A stretch of 64,000 nt of DNA from Oscillospiraceae bacterium (GCA_017506735.1 JAFVMW010000073.1:1-64000), one strand, 5' to 3'; counted from the stretch's first letter, positions 16,521 to 25,362 are shown. Program-made: numbers and translations. The notes: generated by a model not told the origin, from the letters alone.

Positions 16521-17678
16521 ATGATCGGTAACCTGAATCAGCTTTCATTCCAGGCCTACGGCTCCATTGAATCAGAGCGTACTTCTGTCAGAAATGTGAC
16601 CCAGAAGGCCTCTGCCAGCCGGGTTCTGGAACTGAAGTCCGGTGACGCTGCTGTGTTCTGCTCGGATCAGGAGGTCTGGATCTGCAACAGTGCCAATATG
16701 ACCATTCTGTCCGTATCCGCGGACGGGGAAACATTTACCCACTTCTATCTGGACAAGGTGGTCTGCATCCGGCCCGGCATCCGGTTTGCCCTGCGACCCT
16801 ATCAGGAATCCTCCACGGTGGAAGTCGCCACCGCTGTCTATCCCCAGCAGGTGGGCACCATCGCATCGGATGATAAATTCCGCATCCGCCGCCGTATGCT
16901 GGTGGAGAGCATCTACACCTTCTTCTACCAGGAGAAGGAAAAGGGCTTCATCTTCCCCGGCGAGGCCCACGCACCTCTGGAGCTGACCTATGTGGACAAG
17001 GGCAGCATCCACTCCGTGGCGGAGGGTATGGATATCCTGCTCAACCAGGGCGACCTGGTGATCTATGCCCCGAATCAGTGGCATATGCAGTACGCCGATG
17101 TGGACGTCAGCCCCAGCTTCATCACCATCACCTTTGACCTGGCCGGCGAATTCCCTGCCTCCCTTGCCAACCGGAAGTTCACGGTGCCCCAGTCCGCTGT
17201 CACTGCCCTGCAGCGCATGATGCGTGAGCATGACCAGATGGATGAATACTCCGAGGATGCCCTGATCTGCTGCCTGCAGATCCTGCTGCTGACCATGCTC
17301 CGGGAGCAGAACGCTCCCAGCGTCAACAAGCTGCGTACCGCCAACGCCGTGAACAGCGAGAACGAGATCATCCGCCGGGCCCAGCAGTTCGTGGGCGAGC
17401 ACGTCCGGGAAAAGCTGACCGTTCCCCTGGTGGCCCGTCATGTGGATGTGAGCCCCAGCTATCTGACTGCTCTGTTCCGCAAGAATCTGCAGATCTCCCC
17501 CGGCGAGTACATCCGCCGCATCAAGCTCCAGGAGAGCAAGCAGATGATCCGGGAGGACAATATGAACTTCACCGAGATCGCCGCCGCCCTCCAGTATTCC
17601 ACCGTCCATCATTTCTCCCGTCAGTTCAAGGACAAATTCGGCATCACCCCCACCGAGTACGCAAAGAGCGTCCGGTAA
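16521..17678 (+). CDS. AraC family transcriptional regulator
   Basis: A 385-aa DNA-binding regulator. The N-terminal two thirds hold a cupin-like sensor region (EAHAPLELTYVDKGSIHSV, GDLVIYAPNQWH), and the C-terminal 100 residues are a double helix-turn-helix: LTVPLVARHVDVSPSYLTAL, FRKNLQISPGEYIRRIKL, and FTEIAAALQYSTVHHFSRQF ending in GITPTEYAKS. The start at 16521 is set by CGGAGG (16507-16512) 8 bases upstream; other in-frame starts lie too close to the promoter. It is a single-gene unit and no sugar operon flanks it, so the ligand and targets are unknown. Confidence 0.93.
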   Translation: MIGNLNQLSFQAYGSIESERTSVRNVTQKASASRVLELKSGDAAVFCSDQEVWICNSANMTILSVSADGETFTHFYLDKVVCIRPGIRFALRPYQESSTVEVATAVYPQQVGTIASDDKFRIRRRMLVESIYTFFYQEKEKGFIFPGEAHAPLELTYVDKGSIHSVAEGMDILLNQGDLVIYAPNQWHMQYADVDVSPSFITITFDLAGEFPASLANRKFTVPQSAVTALQRMMREHDQMDEYSEDALICCLQILLLTMLREQNAPSVNKLRTANAVNSENEIIRRAQQFVGEHVREKLTVPLVARHVDVSPSYLTALFRKNLQISPGEYIRRIKLQESKQMIREDNMNFTEIAAALQYSTVHHFSRQFKDKFGITPTEYAKSVR

Positions 17679-17694
17679 GCCCTCTGAATATCCA

Positions 17695-17723
17695 AAATGC
17701 GCCGTGAAAACGGCGCATTTTTT
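17695..17723 (+). terminator. Intrinsic terminator of the AraC gene
   Basis: AAATGCGCCGT pairs with ACGGCGCATTT around GAAA, followed by TTTCG. Confidence 0.88.
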
Positions 17724-17765
17724 CGTCCGGGGGATTTTGATAAATTGGCCCCGGGCCCTGCCCGG

Positions 17766-17794
17766 TTGCATTTTCCCCTGAGATATGCTACAAT
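17766..17794 (+). promoter_or_regulatory. Promoter of the methyltransferase-Gx-mrnC-rqcH operon
   Basis: TTGCAT (17766-17771) and TACAAT (17789-17794) have 17 bp spacing; the leader to the GTG start is about 27 bases with GGGGAGG in it. Confidence 0.78.
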
Positions 17795-17827
17795 AGGTAT
17801 CATCTTTATTATGGGGAGGAATGGCCT

Positions 17828-19003
17828 GTGGAATATGGTGAGGTTCGGCTTCGCCGGGGCGAGGAAAAGGACATTCTGGCAGGCAACTGCTGGGTATATG
17901 ATAATGAGGTCAGCTGGGTGGACGAGCTGTGCGAAAACGGCGGCATCGTGGATGTGACCGCCCACGACGGCTCCTTCCTGGGCCGGGGCTTTTTCAACGG
18001 CGACAGCAAGATCATTGTCCGTCTGGTGACCCGGGAAAAGGAAGAAATCAATACCGAATTCATCGCCCTGCGGATTCGGGATGCCTGGATTCGCCGCCGT
18101 CGGCTGGGCTTCGACAACGCCTGCCGGGTGGTCTTTGGCGACGCGGACGGTCTGCCCGGTCTGACGGTGGACAAGTTCGGCGAATACCTGTCCTTCCAGA
18201 TCGTGTCCCTGGGCATGGAGCGGTTCAAGTCCGACATCATCGAGATTCTCGCCGCCCTCTTTGAGCCGAAGGGCATCTGTGAGCGCAACGACGTTGCCAT
18301 CCGGGAAAAGGAGGGCTTGGCGCAGATGTCCGGCTGTGTCTACGGCCAGCTGCCGGAGCGCATCCGGTTCCGGGAACTGGATGCCCTGATGGAGGCAGAC
18401 CTCCTCAACGGCCAGAAAACCGGCCATTTCCTGGATCAGCAGGAGAACCGGGGACGGATTCGTCCCTACTGCCGCCGGGCAAGGGTTCTTGACCTGTGCT
18501 GCCACACCGGCGGCTTCACCGTCCACGCCGCCCTCTACGGCGCGAAAAGCGTCAAGAGCGTGGATGTGAGCCAGAGCGCTCTGGATCTTCTCATGGGCAA
18601 TGCCGAACTCAACGGCGTTGACCATCTGGTGGAGCCGGTGTGCGAGAATGTGTTTGACCTGGTGAAACGGGAATCCGATGCCGGGGAAGTGTACGACTTC
18701 ATCATCTGCGATCCTCCGGCCTTCTCCAAGAGCCGCAAGACCCTGGACGCCGCCTACCGGGGCTACAAGGAGCTGAACTACCGCTGCATGAAGATGGTGG
18801 CCCCCGGGGGCTATCTGGCATCGTTCTCCTGTAGTCAGTTTATGACCGCTCCCCTGTTCCTCCAGATGCTCCGGGAAGCCGCCGCGGATGCCGGACGGCA
18901 GGTGCAGCTGCTGGAAATCCTGATGCAGTCCAGAGATCACGCCGCCGCCATCTATTCCGAAACCAACTGGTATCTGAAGGGCTATATTGTGAGAGTTTTA
19001 TGA
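17828..19003 (+). CDS. Class I SAM-dependent rRNA methyltransferase (RlmI/RlmCD-like)
   Basis: 391-aa methyltransferase resembling RlmI, which makes 5-methylcytosine in 23S rRNA. An N-terminal PUA-like region (GNCWVYDNEVSWV) precedes a central domain and the Rossmann methyltransferase domain with LDLCCHTGGF (SAM loop), CDPPAFSKS and SCSQF, the last two matching catalytic positions of the family. The start is GTG 17828, 8 bases after GGGGAGG; the ATG at 17821 is in another frame. It overlaps the next gene by ATGA. The modified base cannot be fixed from sequence alone. Confidence 0.9.
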   Translation: MEYGEVRLRRGEEKDILAGNCWVYDNEVSWVDELCENGGIVDVTAHDGSFLGRGFFNGDSKIIVRLVTREKEEINTEFIALRIRDAWIRRRRLGFDNACRVVFGDADGLPGLTVDKFGEYLSFQIVSLGMERFKSDIIEILAALFEPKGICERNDVAIREKEGLAQMSGCVYGQLPERIRFRELDALMEADLLNGQKTGHFLDQQENRGRIRPYCRRARVLDLCCHTGGFTVHAALYGAKSVKSVDVSQSALDLLMGNAELNGVDHLVEPVCENVFDLVKRESDAGEVYDFIICDPPAFSKSRKTLDAAYRGYKELNYRCMKMVAPGGYLASFSCSQFMTAPLFLQMLREAAADAGRQVQLLEILMQSRDHAAAIYSETNWYLKGYIVRVL

Positions 19004-19494
19004 AGACCAAAGACATCACACGCATGGCATTGCTTACTGCCATTGCTTTGACCATATTTATGGTGGAGGCCCAGCTTCCCGGACTGGTGCCGGTGCCGGG
19101 CATTAAATTGGGTCTTTCCAACATCGTCACCGTCTGGGCGGTGTTCACCCTGGGGCCGAAGAAGGCGGCCATGATCCTGGCCGCCCGGGTGTTCCTGGGT
19201 GCGGTGTTCTCCGGGCAGATGAGTACCATCCTGTATTCCGGCGCCGGGGGAGCCCTGGCCATCGGCATCACCATTCTCTCCCGGAAATTTCTCACCCGGA
19301 AGCAGATCTGGATCGCAGGTGTGTTGGGGGCCATCGCCCACTCCATCGGACAGATGGCCGTTGCCATCGGCGTGACCCTGACCCCGGGGCTTATCGCTTA
19401 CCTGCCGGTGATGATCCTCATCGGCATCTTTACGGGAGCGTTCACCGGCTTCTGCGCCCAGCTCCTGACAGAAAGGTTGAATTGGAATGGATAA
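19000..19494 (+). CDS. Gx transporter family membrane protein
   Basis: A 164-aa hydrophobic protein with about five membrane segments of the Gx family (COG4769, often annotated heptaprenyl diphosphate synthase component I). The hallmark PGIKLGLSNIVTVWAVF near residues 35-52 and the GAVFSGQ segment resemble S components of ECF transporters, so a substrate-binding membrane role is likely; a prenyl synthase role is doubtful because no acidic catalytic motifs are present. It is coupled to the genes on both sides (ATGA overlap upstream, 8-base overlap downstream). Confidence 0.82.
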   Translation: MKTKDITRMALLTAIALTIFMVEAQLPGLVPVPGIKLGLSNIVTVWAVFTLGPKKAAMILAARVFLGAVFSGQMSTILYSGAGGALAIGITILSRKFLTRKQIWIAGVLGAIAHSIGQMAVAIGVTLTPGLIAYLPVMILIGIFTGAFTGFCAQLLTERLNWNG

Positions 19495-19900
19495 TTATTT
19501 CCGGATGCACATGGAGAAGCGGCAGATTGATGCCATCTCCAATCTGGGTCTGGCCCACATCGGTGACGGCGTGTTTGAGCTTATGTGCCGGGCCTGGCTC
19601 TGCGGTCACGGCGGTCTGAACGTGGGCAAGCTCCACGCCGATACCATCAAGCTGGTGAAGGCCACCTCCCAGGCAAAGTTTGCCGATGCTATGCTCCCCC
19701 ATCTGAATGAGGAGGAGCTGGCCCTGTACCGCCGGGGCAAGAACAGCCATGTCCACGCGGTGCCCAAATCCGCCAGCCGGGCCGAGTATGCCAAGGCCAC
19801 CGGCCTGGAGGCCCTGTTCGGCGGACTGTACCTGGCCGGACAGACCGACCGGATCAATGAGATTTTTGTTACCGTAATGGAGGAGCTTTATGGCCTTTGA
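19487..19900 (+). CDS. mrnC: Mini-ribonuclease 3
   Basis: 137-aa RNase III-like nuclease without a dsRNA-binding domain, which in Bacillus matures 23S rRNA ends. LGLAHIGDGVFELMCR carries the catalytic acidic patch, and YRRGKNSHVHAVPKSA and GLEALFGGLYLAG are the other conserved blocks. It overlaps the Gx gene by 8 bases and the rqcH gene by 11 bases, so all four genes form a tight operon. Confidence 0.93.
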   Translation: MDNYFRMHMEKRQIDAISNLGLAHIGDGVFELMCRAWLCGHGGLNVGKLHADTIKLVKATSQAKFADAMLPHLNEEELALYRRGKNSHVHAVPKSASRAEYAKATGLEALFGGLYLAGQTDRINEIFVTVMEELYGL

Positions 19901-21617
19901 CGCGTATTTTCTCACGGCGGTGCTGGACGAAATCCGCCGGGAAGCCACCGGTGCCAGGGTGGAGAAAATTCACCAGCCCAGCCGGGACTCCGTGATTTTC
20001 CTGCTCCGCACGGAAAAGGGACGGCAGAAGCTGCTGTTTGCCCCCAACCCTGCCGCGCCCCGGCTCCATCTGACCACCGCTTCCCCGGAAAACCCGGCGG
20101 AGCCTCCCATGTTCTGTATGCTGCTGCGCAAGCACCTGTCCGGCGCGCGGCTTGTGAAGGTGGAGCAGATTCCCATGGAGCGGTGCGCTTCTTTCTATTT
20201 TGACACCATCGACGAGCTGGGCGACCCGGTGCAGAAGCGCCTGGTCTGCGAGCTGATGGGCCGAACCTGCAACCTGTACCTGCTGGGCCCCGACGGACGG
20301 ATCATCGACTGTCTGCGCCGCATCGGTCTGGACGAGGGCCGTCGGCAGGCCTTGCCCGGCCTTTACTACCAGGAGCCGGAGCCCATCGCCAAGGAAGATC
20401 CCCTGGGTCTTTCCGAGGAGGATTACAGCCGGATTCTTGCCATGCCCGGTGCGGACAGGCTGTCCGACCGGCTGATGGATGCCCTGGGCGGCCTGAGTCC
20501 CATGGTCTGCCGGGAGGCGGCGCTGTTCGCCGCAGGGGACTGCGATGCCAGGATGGAGGCGCTGTCCGGAAGCACGGCGGAGAAGCTGTGGCTGTTCTTC
20601 CGGGAGCATCTGGGCCATCCCAAGCCCTATTTCACAAGGGGCAAGGACGGAGTTCCCAAGTATTTCGCCTTCTGCCCCATCCGGCAGTACGGGGATTATG
20701 AGGAAGCGGAAAGCTTCACCGCCCTGCTCGACTCCTTCTACATCCTCCGGGACCGGAACGACGCCATGCGCCAGAAGAGCCAGACTGTGCGGAAAACCGT
20801 CACCAATCTCTGCCAGCGCATCAAAAAGAAGATGGCCATCCAGGAAAAGGAGCTGGCCGCCACATTGGACCGGGAACGGCACCGCCAGCTGGGCGACATT
20901 GTCACCGCCAACATCCACGCCATCCGCAAGGGCCAGAAGCTCCTGGAGACGGAGGATTTCTATGACGAGAACATGACTGTCATCCAGATCCCCCTGTCGG
21001 AGGTTTTGTCCCCCCAGGAGAACGCGGCGAAATTCTACAAGGACTACACCCGGATGAAGAACGCCCAGAAGGAGCTGACAAAGCAGCTGGAAATCGGCAG
21101 GGAAGAGCTTTCCTACCTGCAAAGCGTGCTGGAGGAGCTGAACCGGGCCGCCACCGAGCAGGAGCTGGAGGAAATCCGCCAGGAGCTGCAATCCGGGGGC
21201 TACCTGAAAAAGGACACGGTCAAAAAGAAGATGAAGCAGGCCAAGCTCCAGCTGCAGCGGTATGAGTCCACCGACGGCTTCGGCATCTACGTTGGCCGGA
21301 ACAACCGGCAGAACGAGGAGCTGACCTTCAAGCTCGCCAACAAGAATGACATCTGGCTCCACGCCCAGAAGGTTCACGGCAGCCATGTGATCATCGCCAG
21401 CAACGGCCGCCCCGTCCCCGACGACACCATCACCGAAGCCGCCCAGCTGGCGGCCTATTACTCCGAGGCCAGCCAGGGCGAGAATGTCCCCGTGGACGTG
21501 ACCCCGGTGAAGCAGATCAAGAAGCCTGCCGGCGGCAAGCCCGGCATGGTCATTTACCACACCTACCGGACGGTCTATGTGGACCCCAAGCCCGATGTGG
21601 TGCTGCCGGAGTATTGA
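19890..21617 (+). CDS. rqcH: Rqc2 homologue RqcH (NFACT family)
   Basis: 575-aa protein of the NFACT family, formerly called fibronectin-binding protein. RqcH binds obstructed 50S subunits and, with tRNA-Ala, adds C-terminal alanine tails that mark stalled peptides for degradation. The N-terminal NFACT-N domain starts MAFDAYFLTAVLDEIRREA, a long charged coiled coil occupies about 280-440, and the C-terminal NFACT-R domain has DIWLHAQKVHGSHVII. It starts inside mrnC, consistent with translational coupling to another ribosome-related gene. Confidence 0.95.
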   Translation: MAFDAYFLTAVLDEIRREATGARVEKIHQPSRDSVIFLLRTEKGRQKLLFAPNPAAPRLHLTTASPENPAEPPMFCMLLRKHLSGARLVKVEQIPMERCASFYFDTIDELGDPVQKRLVCELMGRTCNLYLLGPDGRIIDCLRRIGLDEGRRQALPGLYYQEPEPIAKEDPLGLSEEDYSRILAMPGADRLSDRLMDALGGLSPMVCREAALFAAGDCDARMEALSGSTAEKLWLFFREHLGHPKPYFTRGKDGVPKYFAFCPIRQYGDYEEAESFTALLDSFYILRDRNDAMRQKSQTVRKTVTNLCQRIKKKMAIQEKELAATLDRERHRQLGDIVTANIHAIRKGQKLLETEDFYDENMTVIQIPLSEVLSPQENAAKFYKDYTRMKNAQKELTKQLEIGREELSYLQSVLEELNRAATEQELEEIRQELQSGGYLKKDTVKKKMKQAKLQLQRYESTDGFGIYVGRNNRQNEELTFKLANKNDIWLHAQKVHGSHVIIASNGRPVPDDTITEAAQLAAYYSEASQGENVPVDVTPVKQIKKPAGGKPGMVIYHTYRTVYVDPKPDVVLPEY

Positions 21618-21626
21618 TTCTATATT

Positions 21627-21713
21627 GTAGGGGGCGGTGTCCTCGACGCCCCGGCGGCAATCGTGAGATTGCCGCTTTCGCGGCAGCGGGACGTCCGGGA
21701 GGCCGTCCCCTAC
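21627..21713 (+). repeat. Mosaic hairpin repeat, copy 5 (87-bp class)
   Basis: Begins GTAGGGGGCGGTGTCC and ends GGCCGTCCCCTAC, with an internal CGGCAATCGTGAGATTGCCG hairpin and GCCGCTTTCGCGGC. No type B module; a weak edge remnant (ATCCAATTTA) follows. It lies between rqcH and the rpmH promoter. Confidence 0.88.
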
Positions 21714-21767
21714 GAATCCAATTTATCTTCCAAATCGAAATACCCACCGAAAAAGCGAAAATAATGG

Positions 21768-21796
21768 TTGACCTTCCGGAGGTTTTCGGTTATAAT
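21768..21796 (+). promoter_or_regulatory. Promoter of rpmH
   Basis: TTGACC (21768-21773) and TATAAT (21791-21796) are 17 bp apart. The leader of about 90 bases contains a GCGG...CCGC hairpin before the GGAGGTG ribosome binding site. Confidence 0.9.
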
Positions 21797-21894
21797 ACAC
21801 CGGTACGACTATGTTTGTACCCTAAAATGTGTTGCTGCGGCGGAGCGATCCGCTGTCTGAGCATAGAGAATTTCATTATAGGAGGTGTATCCGA

Positions 21895-22029
21895 ATGAAG
21901 CGTACCTACCAGCCCACCAAGCGTCACCGTTCCAAGGTTCACGGTTTCCGTCAGAGAATGGCAACTTCCAACGGCCACAAGGTTCTGGCCCGCCGTCGTG
22001 CCAAGGGCCGCAAGGTTCTGTCCGCCTGA
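21895..22029 (+). CDS. rpmH: 50S ribosomal protein L34
   Basis: 44-residue, very basic ribosomal protein with the near-invariant start [19 protein letters not shown] and end [13 protein letters not shown]. The start is fixed by homology and by AGGAGGTG 7 bases upstream. The gene heads the usual rpmH-rnpA-yidD-yidC-khpB order; dnaA, often found on the other side, is not in this window. Confidence 0.98.
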   Translation: MKRTYQPTKRHRSKVHGFRQRMATSNGHKVLARRRAKGRKVLSA

Positions 22030-22083
22030 TACAGGTGAGAGCGTTTCGTCGGCTATTCCATAATGCCGCACACACGCTGACAA

Positions 22084-22138
22084 CAGGAGCGAGTAGCGGG
22101 GCGAATGGCTATCACATTCGCCCCGCTCCCTGTTTTTT
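22084..22138 (+). terminator. Terminator or attenuator between rpmH and rnpA
   Basis: AGCGGGGCGAAT pairs with ATTCGCCCCGCT, with extra outer pairing (ACAGG...CCTGT), followed by a run of six T. It would limit read-through, giving more L34 than RNase P protein. Confidence 0.88.
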
Positions 22139-22152
22139 GGGGTATTCGGGAT

Positions 22153-22255
22153 GCGTCATTGCGAGCCAGCGGTTACGCTGGCGTGGCAATCTCCTGCGGG
22201 TATGGTAACGTACAGAAGGAGATTCCCACGGTCGCTTCGCTCCCTCGGAATGACA
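22153..22255. repeat. REP-like inverted pair between rpmH and rnpA
   Basis: GCGTCATTGCGAGCCAGCGG near the left end and the complement of GTCATTCCGAGGGAGCGAAG at the right end form a facing pair, each with its own hairpin (CCAGCGG-TTA-CGCTGG; GGAGCGAAGC) and inner GGCAATCTCC/GGAGATTCCC arms. Elements of the form TCATTGCGAGGAGCGAAGCG are widespread in bacteria; this is the only pair I see in the window. Confidence 0.75.
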
Positions 22256-22292
22256 CCTGAAAAACAGGAATCTACCCAAGGAGGGAATTTGA

Positions 22293-22637
22293 ATGGAATA
22301 CTCAAAATCCCTGAAGCTCAATCACATCTTCCGCCGTCTTTACGCCACCGGCGGCAAGGGCAACGCCTTTTTGGTGCTGTATGCCCGGCGCAACCGGGAG
22401 GGTATCAACCGGGTTGGTGTGACCGTGAGCAAAAAACTGGGAAAAGCGGTGGTTCGCAATCGGGTGCGGCGCCGTCTGCGGGAGGTATATCGGCTCCATG
22501 AAAGCCGTTTCCTGCCCGGGTGGGACATCGTTGTGGTGGCCCGGAGCCGTGCCGTCGAGGCAAGCTTTTCCGATCTGACCAAGGCCTATCTGACTTTGGC
22601 GAAAAAACTCGGTATCCTACGGGAGGAAAAGGTATGA
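22293..22637 (+). CDS. rnpA: Ribonuclease P protein component
   Basis: 114-aa basic protein that binds the RNase P RNA to mature tRNA 5' ends. The RNR signature [18 protein letters not shown] is at about residues 50-67, and [12 protein letters not shown] near the N-terminus is typical. AAGGAGGG precedes the ATG. Its stop overlaps the yidD start (ATGA). No promoter of its own is obvious, so it probably relies on read-through past the upstream hairpin. Confidence 0.97.
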   Translation: MEYSKSLKLNHIFRRLYATGGKGNAFLVLYARRNREGINRVGVTVSKKLGKAVVRNRVRRRLREVYRLHESRFLPGWDIVVVARSRAVEASFSDLTKAYLTLAKKLGILREEKV

Positions 22638-22846
22638 AAAAGCTCATGCTGTTTCTCATCCGTCTGTACCGGAAGGGAATCTCTCCCTACACACCCCCCT
22701 CCTGCCGCTACATTCCCACCTGCTCGGAGTACGCCCTCCAGGCAATCGAGAAGTACGGCGCCATCAAGGGGGGCGCTCTGGCAGTCAGGCGCATCTGCCG
22801 CTGCCATCCCTGGTCCAAACGGGGCCCCTTTGACCCTGTTCCGTGA
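22634..22846 (+). CDS. yidD: Membrane protein insertion efficiency factor YidD
   Basis: 70-aa amphipathic, cysteine-containing protein that assists YidC-dependent membrane insertion. Conserved blocks: [30 protein letters not shown] and the C-terminal RICRCHPW. The start at 22634 overlaps rnpA by 4 bases; placement between rnpA and yidC is the standard order. Confidence 0.97.
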   Translation: MKKLMLFLIRLYRKGISPYTPPSCRYIPTCSEYALQAIEKYGAIKGGALAVRRICRCHPWSKRGPFDPVP

Positions 22847-22882
22847 CCCCACATCAATCCAACAACATCAGGAGGAACACTC

Positions 22883-24112
22883 ATGTTTTTGGCATTCAAG
22901 CTGTCTGACCTGATCACCGTGCCCTTTGGCTGGGTGCTGGGTCAGCTCTACAATCTCACCGGCAATTACGGTATCAGTCTGATTCTGTTTTCTTTCATCG
23001 TCTACATGGCTCTGCTGCCTGTCACCGCAAAGAGCAAGCAGGGCACCATGAAGATGTCCCGTCTGCAGCCCCGGATTCAGGACATCCAGAAGCGCTACGC
23101 CTCCGACCCCAACAAGCAGAACGAAGCCATGCAGAAGCTCTATGAGGAGGAAGGCCTGAGCATGTACTCCGGCTGTCTGTGGAGCTTCGTGCCCCTGTTC
23201 GTGCTGCTGCCCCTGTTCACCATCATCCGTAACCCCATGATCTACATCCTGGGCGAGAGCGAGGAGATCGTGAACCAGATCATTGAGATCATCAAGGGTC
23301 TGGACCCCAGCCTCTTCGGCAGCAACAACTACTACGATCAGGTCACTGCCGCCTCCGTCGTCGCCAAGTACGCCGCCGAGATCAAGGAAGCCATCCCTGC
23401 TGTGGGCGAGGCTACCCTGGCCGGCATCAACTTCGAATTCCTGGGCATCAACATCGGTGCCGTCCCCTCCTTCACTTTCTGGAGCTGGGAGAAGTTTGAC
23501 TGGGCCCACATCGGCCTGTTCCTGATCCCCGTGCTGTCCGCCGGCGCTCAGTTTATCCAGAGCCAGCTGATGATGAAGCTGAACAACTCCGTCATCACCA
23601 ACGAGAAGGGCGTTCAGGATGAGGAAACCGCCAATAATTCCCAGGCTGCCCAGACCAGCAAGACCATGATGTGGATGATGCCCATCATGAGCCTGTGGAT
23701 CGGCTTCACCGCCTCCGCCGCACTGTCCATTTACTGGTTCGTGGGCGGTATCGTCCGCACCATCCAGGACGTGATCCTGACCAAGCACTACCGCAAGATC
23801 TATGACGCTGAGGATGCCGTCCGGCTCCAGCGCGCCATGGAGGAGGAAGCCATCGAGGCTGAGAAGGAGCGCATCCGTGCCGAGCGCCGCGCCGCCAACC
23901 CCGAGGGCATCACCGCCAACACCAGCAAAAAGAAGCTCGCCAAGGCCGAGCGTGAAAAGGATGCCGCCGCCAAGGCTGCCGCCGCAAGAGAATACGCCCT
24001 GAAGAAGGGCCTGACTGTGGAAGAGACCGAGGAGAAGGAAGTTCTGTCCGGCATCCCCGAGCGTCCCTTCTGCAAGGGCCGTGCCTACGATCCCAACCGT
24101 TACCAGCGGTAA
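22883..24112 (+). CDS. yidC: Membrane protein insertase YidC/Oxa1
   Basis: 409-aa inner-membrane insertase. The first segment is TM (VPFGWVLGQLYNLTGNYGIS), then the cytosolic hairpin with SRLQPRIQDIQKRYASDPNKQ, later TM segments and a long charged tail (about 335-409) rich in Glu, Arg and Ala. No lipobox signal is seen at the start, unlike Bacillus SpoIIIJ. A loop between TM2 and TM3 (about 118-205) is longer than in Bacillus YidC. The AGGAGGAAC ribosome binding site fits the ATG at 22883. khpB follows after 19 bases. Confidence 0.96.
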   Translation: MFLAFKLSDLITVPFGWVLGQLYNLTGNYGISLILFSFIVYMALLPVTAKSKQGTMKMSRLQPRIQDIQKRYASDPNKQNEAMQKLYEEEGLSMYSGCLWSFVPLFVLLPLFTIIRNPMIYILGESEEIVNQIIEIIKGLDPSLFGSNNYYDQVTAASVVAKYAAEIKEAIPAVGEATLAGINFEFLGINIGAVPSFTFWSWEKFDWAHIGLFLIPVLSAGAQFIQSQLMMKLNNSVITNEKGVQDEETANNSQAAQTSKTMMWMMPIMSLWIGFTASAALSIYWFVGGIVRTIQDVILTKHYRKIYDAEDAVRLQRAMEEEAIEAEKERIRAERRAANPEGITANTSKKKLAKAEREKDAAAKAAAAREYALKKGLTVEETEEKEVLSGIPERPFCKGRAYDPNRYQR

Positions 24113-24131
24113 CCAGGAGGAGTAACTACAC

Positions 24132-25085
24132 ATGGAAAAGAGCATTATTACCACCGGCAAGACCATCGACGCCGCCGTTGAGGCAGCCTGCGCCCAGCTT
24201 GGTCTGACCCGTGACGACATCAGCTATCAGGTGCTGACCCTGCCCAAGAACGGCTTCCTGGGCATCGGCGCGGTTCCTGCCAAGGTTCAGGTGACCTACG
24301 AGGCCCCCGATCTGAAGCCTGCCGAGCCCAAGGCCGCACCTGCGGAGCCTGCCGCTCCCAAGGTGGCCCTGTCCTCCGCTTCCCGTTCCAAGCCCAAGAC
24401 TGAGAAGCCTGCCGCTCCCAAGGCAGAGCCCAAGGCCGCTCCTGCCCCCAAGGCAGAAAAGCCCGTGGAAGTCAAGGCCGAGGCCAAGCCCGAGCCCAAG
24501 GCAGAGAAGCCCGAGAAGGCGGAAAAGCCCAAGGCTCCCAAGGCAGAGAAGCCTGCCAAGGTCAAGGAGCCCAGAGAGCCCCGGGAACCCAAGGCTCCCA
24601 AGGCCGAGCGCACCTACGAGGCTGCCGCTCCCGGCTCCAACGAGGAGAAGATTGAGCAGTTTATCAAGGGCCTGCTTGAGAACATGGGTTCTCCTGCCGT
24701 CCCCCACGCATGGCAGACCGAGGAAGGCACCTACCGTGTGGATCTCACCGGTGAGGGTCTGGGCTTCCTGATCGGCCGCCGGGGCGAGACCCTGGACGCC
24801 ATCCAGCACCTGGCCAACTACGCCGTGAACCGGAATGTGGAGGGCCACATCCGCATCAATGTGGATGCCGAGTCCTACCGCCAGAAGCGTGAGGACAGCC
24901 TGCGCCGCTACGCCCGGAAGAAGGCCCAGCAGGTGCTGAAGGTCCGCCGCCGCACCACCCTGGAGCCCATGAACGCCTACGAGCGTCATGTGATCCACGC
25001 CTCCCTCCAGGACATGGACAACATCACCACCCACTCCACCGGCACCGAACCCAACCGCCGCGTGGTCATTGAGTACGTGAGATAA
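24132..25085 (+). CDS. khpB: RNA-binding protein KhpB (Jag/EloR)
   Basis: 317-aa RNA-binding protein that in Firmicutes works with KhpA in control of cell elongation. The Jag-N domain covers residues 1-50 (DAAVEAACAQLGLTRDDI, KNGFLGIGAVPAKV); 55-165 is a Lys-Pro-Ala-Glu-rich disordered linker with KAEKP-like repeats; then a KH domain (LIGRRGETLDAIQHLANYAV) and an R3H domain (SLRRYARKKAQQV, MNAYERHVIH). The linker is longer than in Streptococcus. It closes the insertase operon and a terminator follows. Confidence 0.95.
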   Translation: MEKSIITTGKTIDAAVEAACAQLGLTRDDISYQVLTLPKNGFLGIGAVPAKVQVTYEAPDLKPAEPKAAPAEPAAPKVALSSASRSKPKTEKPAAPKAEPKAAPAPKAEKPVEVKAEAKPEPKAEKPEKAEKPKAPKAEKPAKVKEPREPREPKAPKAERTYEAAAPGSNEEKIEQFIKGLLENMGSPAVPHAWQTEEGTYRVDLTGEGLGFLIGRRGETLDAIQHLANYAVNRNVEGHIRINVDAESYRQKREDSLRRYARKKAQQVLKVRRRTTLEPMNAYERHVIHASLQDMDNITTHSTGTEPNRRVVIEYVR

Positions 25086-25086
25086 G

Positions 25087-25362
25087 CGGCGAGTCGCCGC
25101 GGACAATTCGTGCGCAGGTGCGTTTGTAATTGTCCAGCAAGTAAAAACAGCTCGATAACAGCATTCCATAGGCCGCCCACCCGGGCGGCCTTTTTCCGTG
25201 GATGGGGAATGGGGACCGCCGTGGCGGTCCCCATTGGGTATGCAGAAGCAGTCCCAAATACGAATCGTAGGGGACGGCGTCCCCGACGTCCCGTGCCGCG
25301 TAAGCGGCAATCAGAGATCGCCGAGCGGGTCGTCCAGGAGGCCGACCCCTACAAACTGGTTA
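25087..25362 (+). repeat. Mosaic hairpin repeat, copy 6 (86-bp class with type B part)
   Basis: 25087-25160 is a type B remnant (GGCGAGTCGCCGCGGACAATTCGTGCGC). It is interrupted by the terminator at 25171-25195 and a GGGGACCGCC-GT-GGCGGTCCCC palindrome (25211-25232). 25267-25352 is a type A unit of exactly 86 bp. Together they fill the 321-base gap between khpB and the next gene. Confidence 0.82.
25171..25195 (+). terminator. Intrinsic terminator of the rnpA-khpB transcript
   Basis: GGCCGCCC pairs with GGGCGGCC around ACCC and is followed by five T residues. It lies inside the repeat region, 85 bases after khpB. Confidence 0.85.

Noticed and set aside
19000..19494. Heptaprenyl diphosphate synthase activity for the Gx protein
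   Set aside because: The name is historical; the protein has membrane segments and no Asp-rich prenyl synthase motifs.
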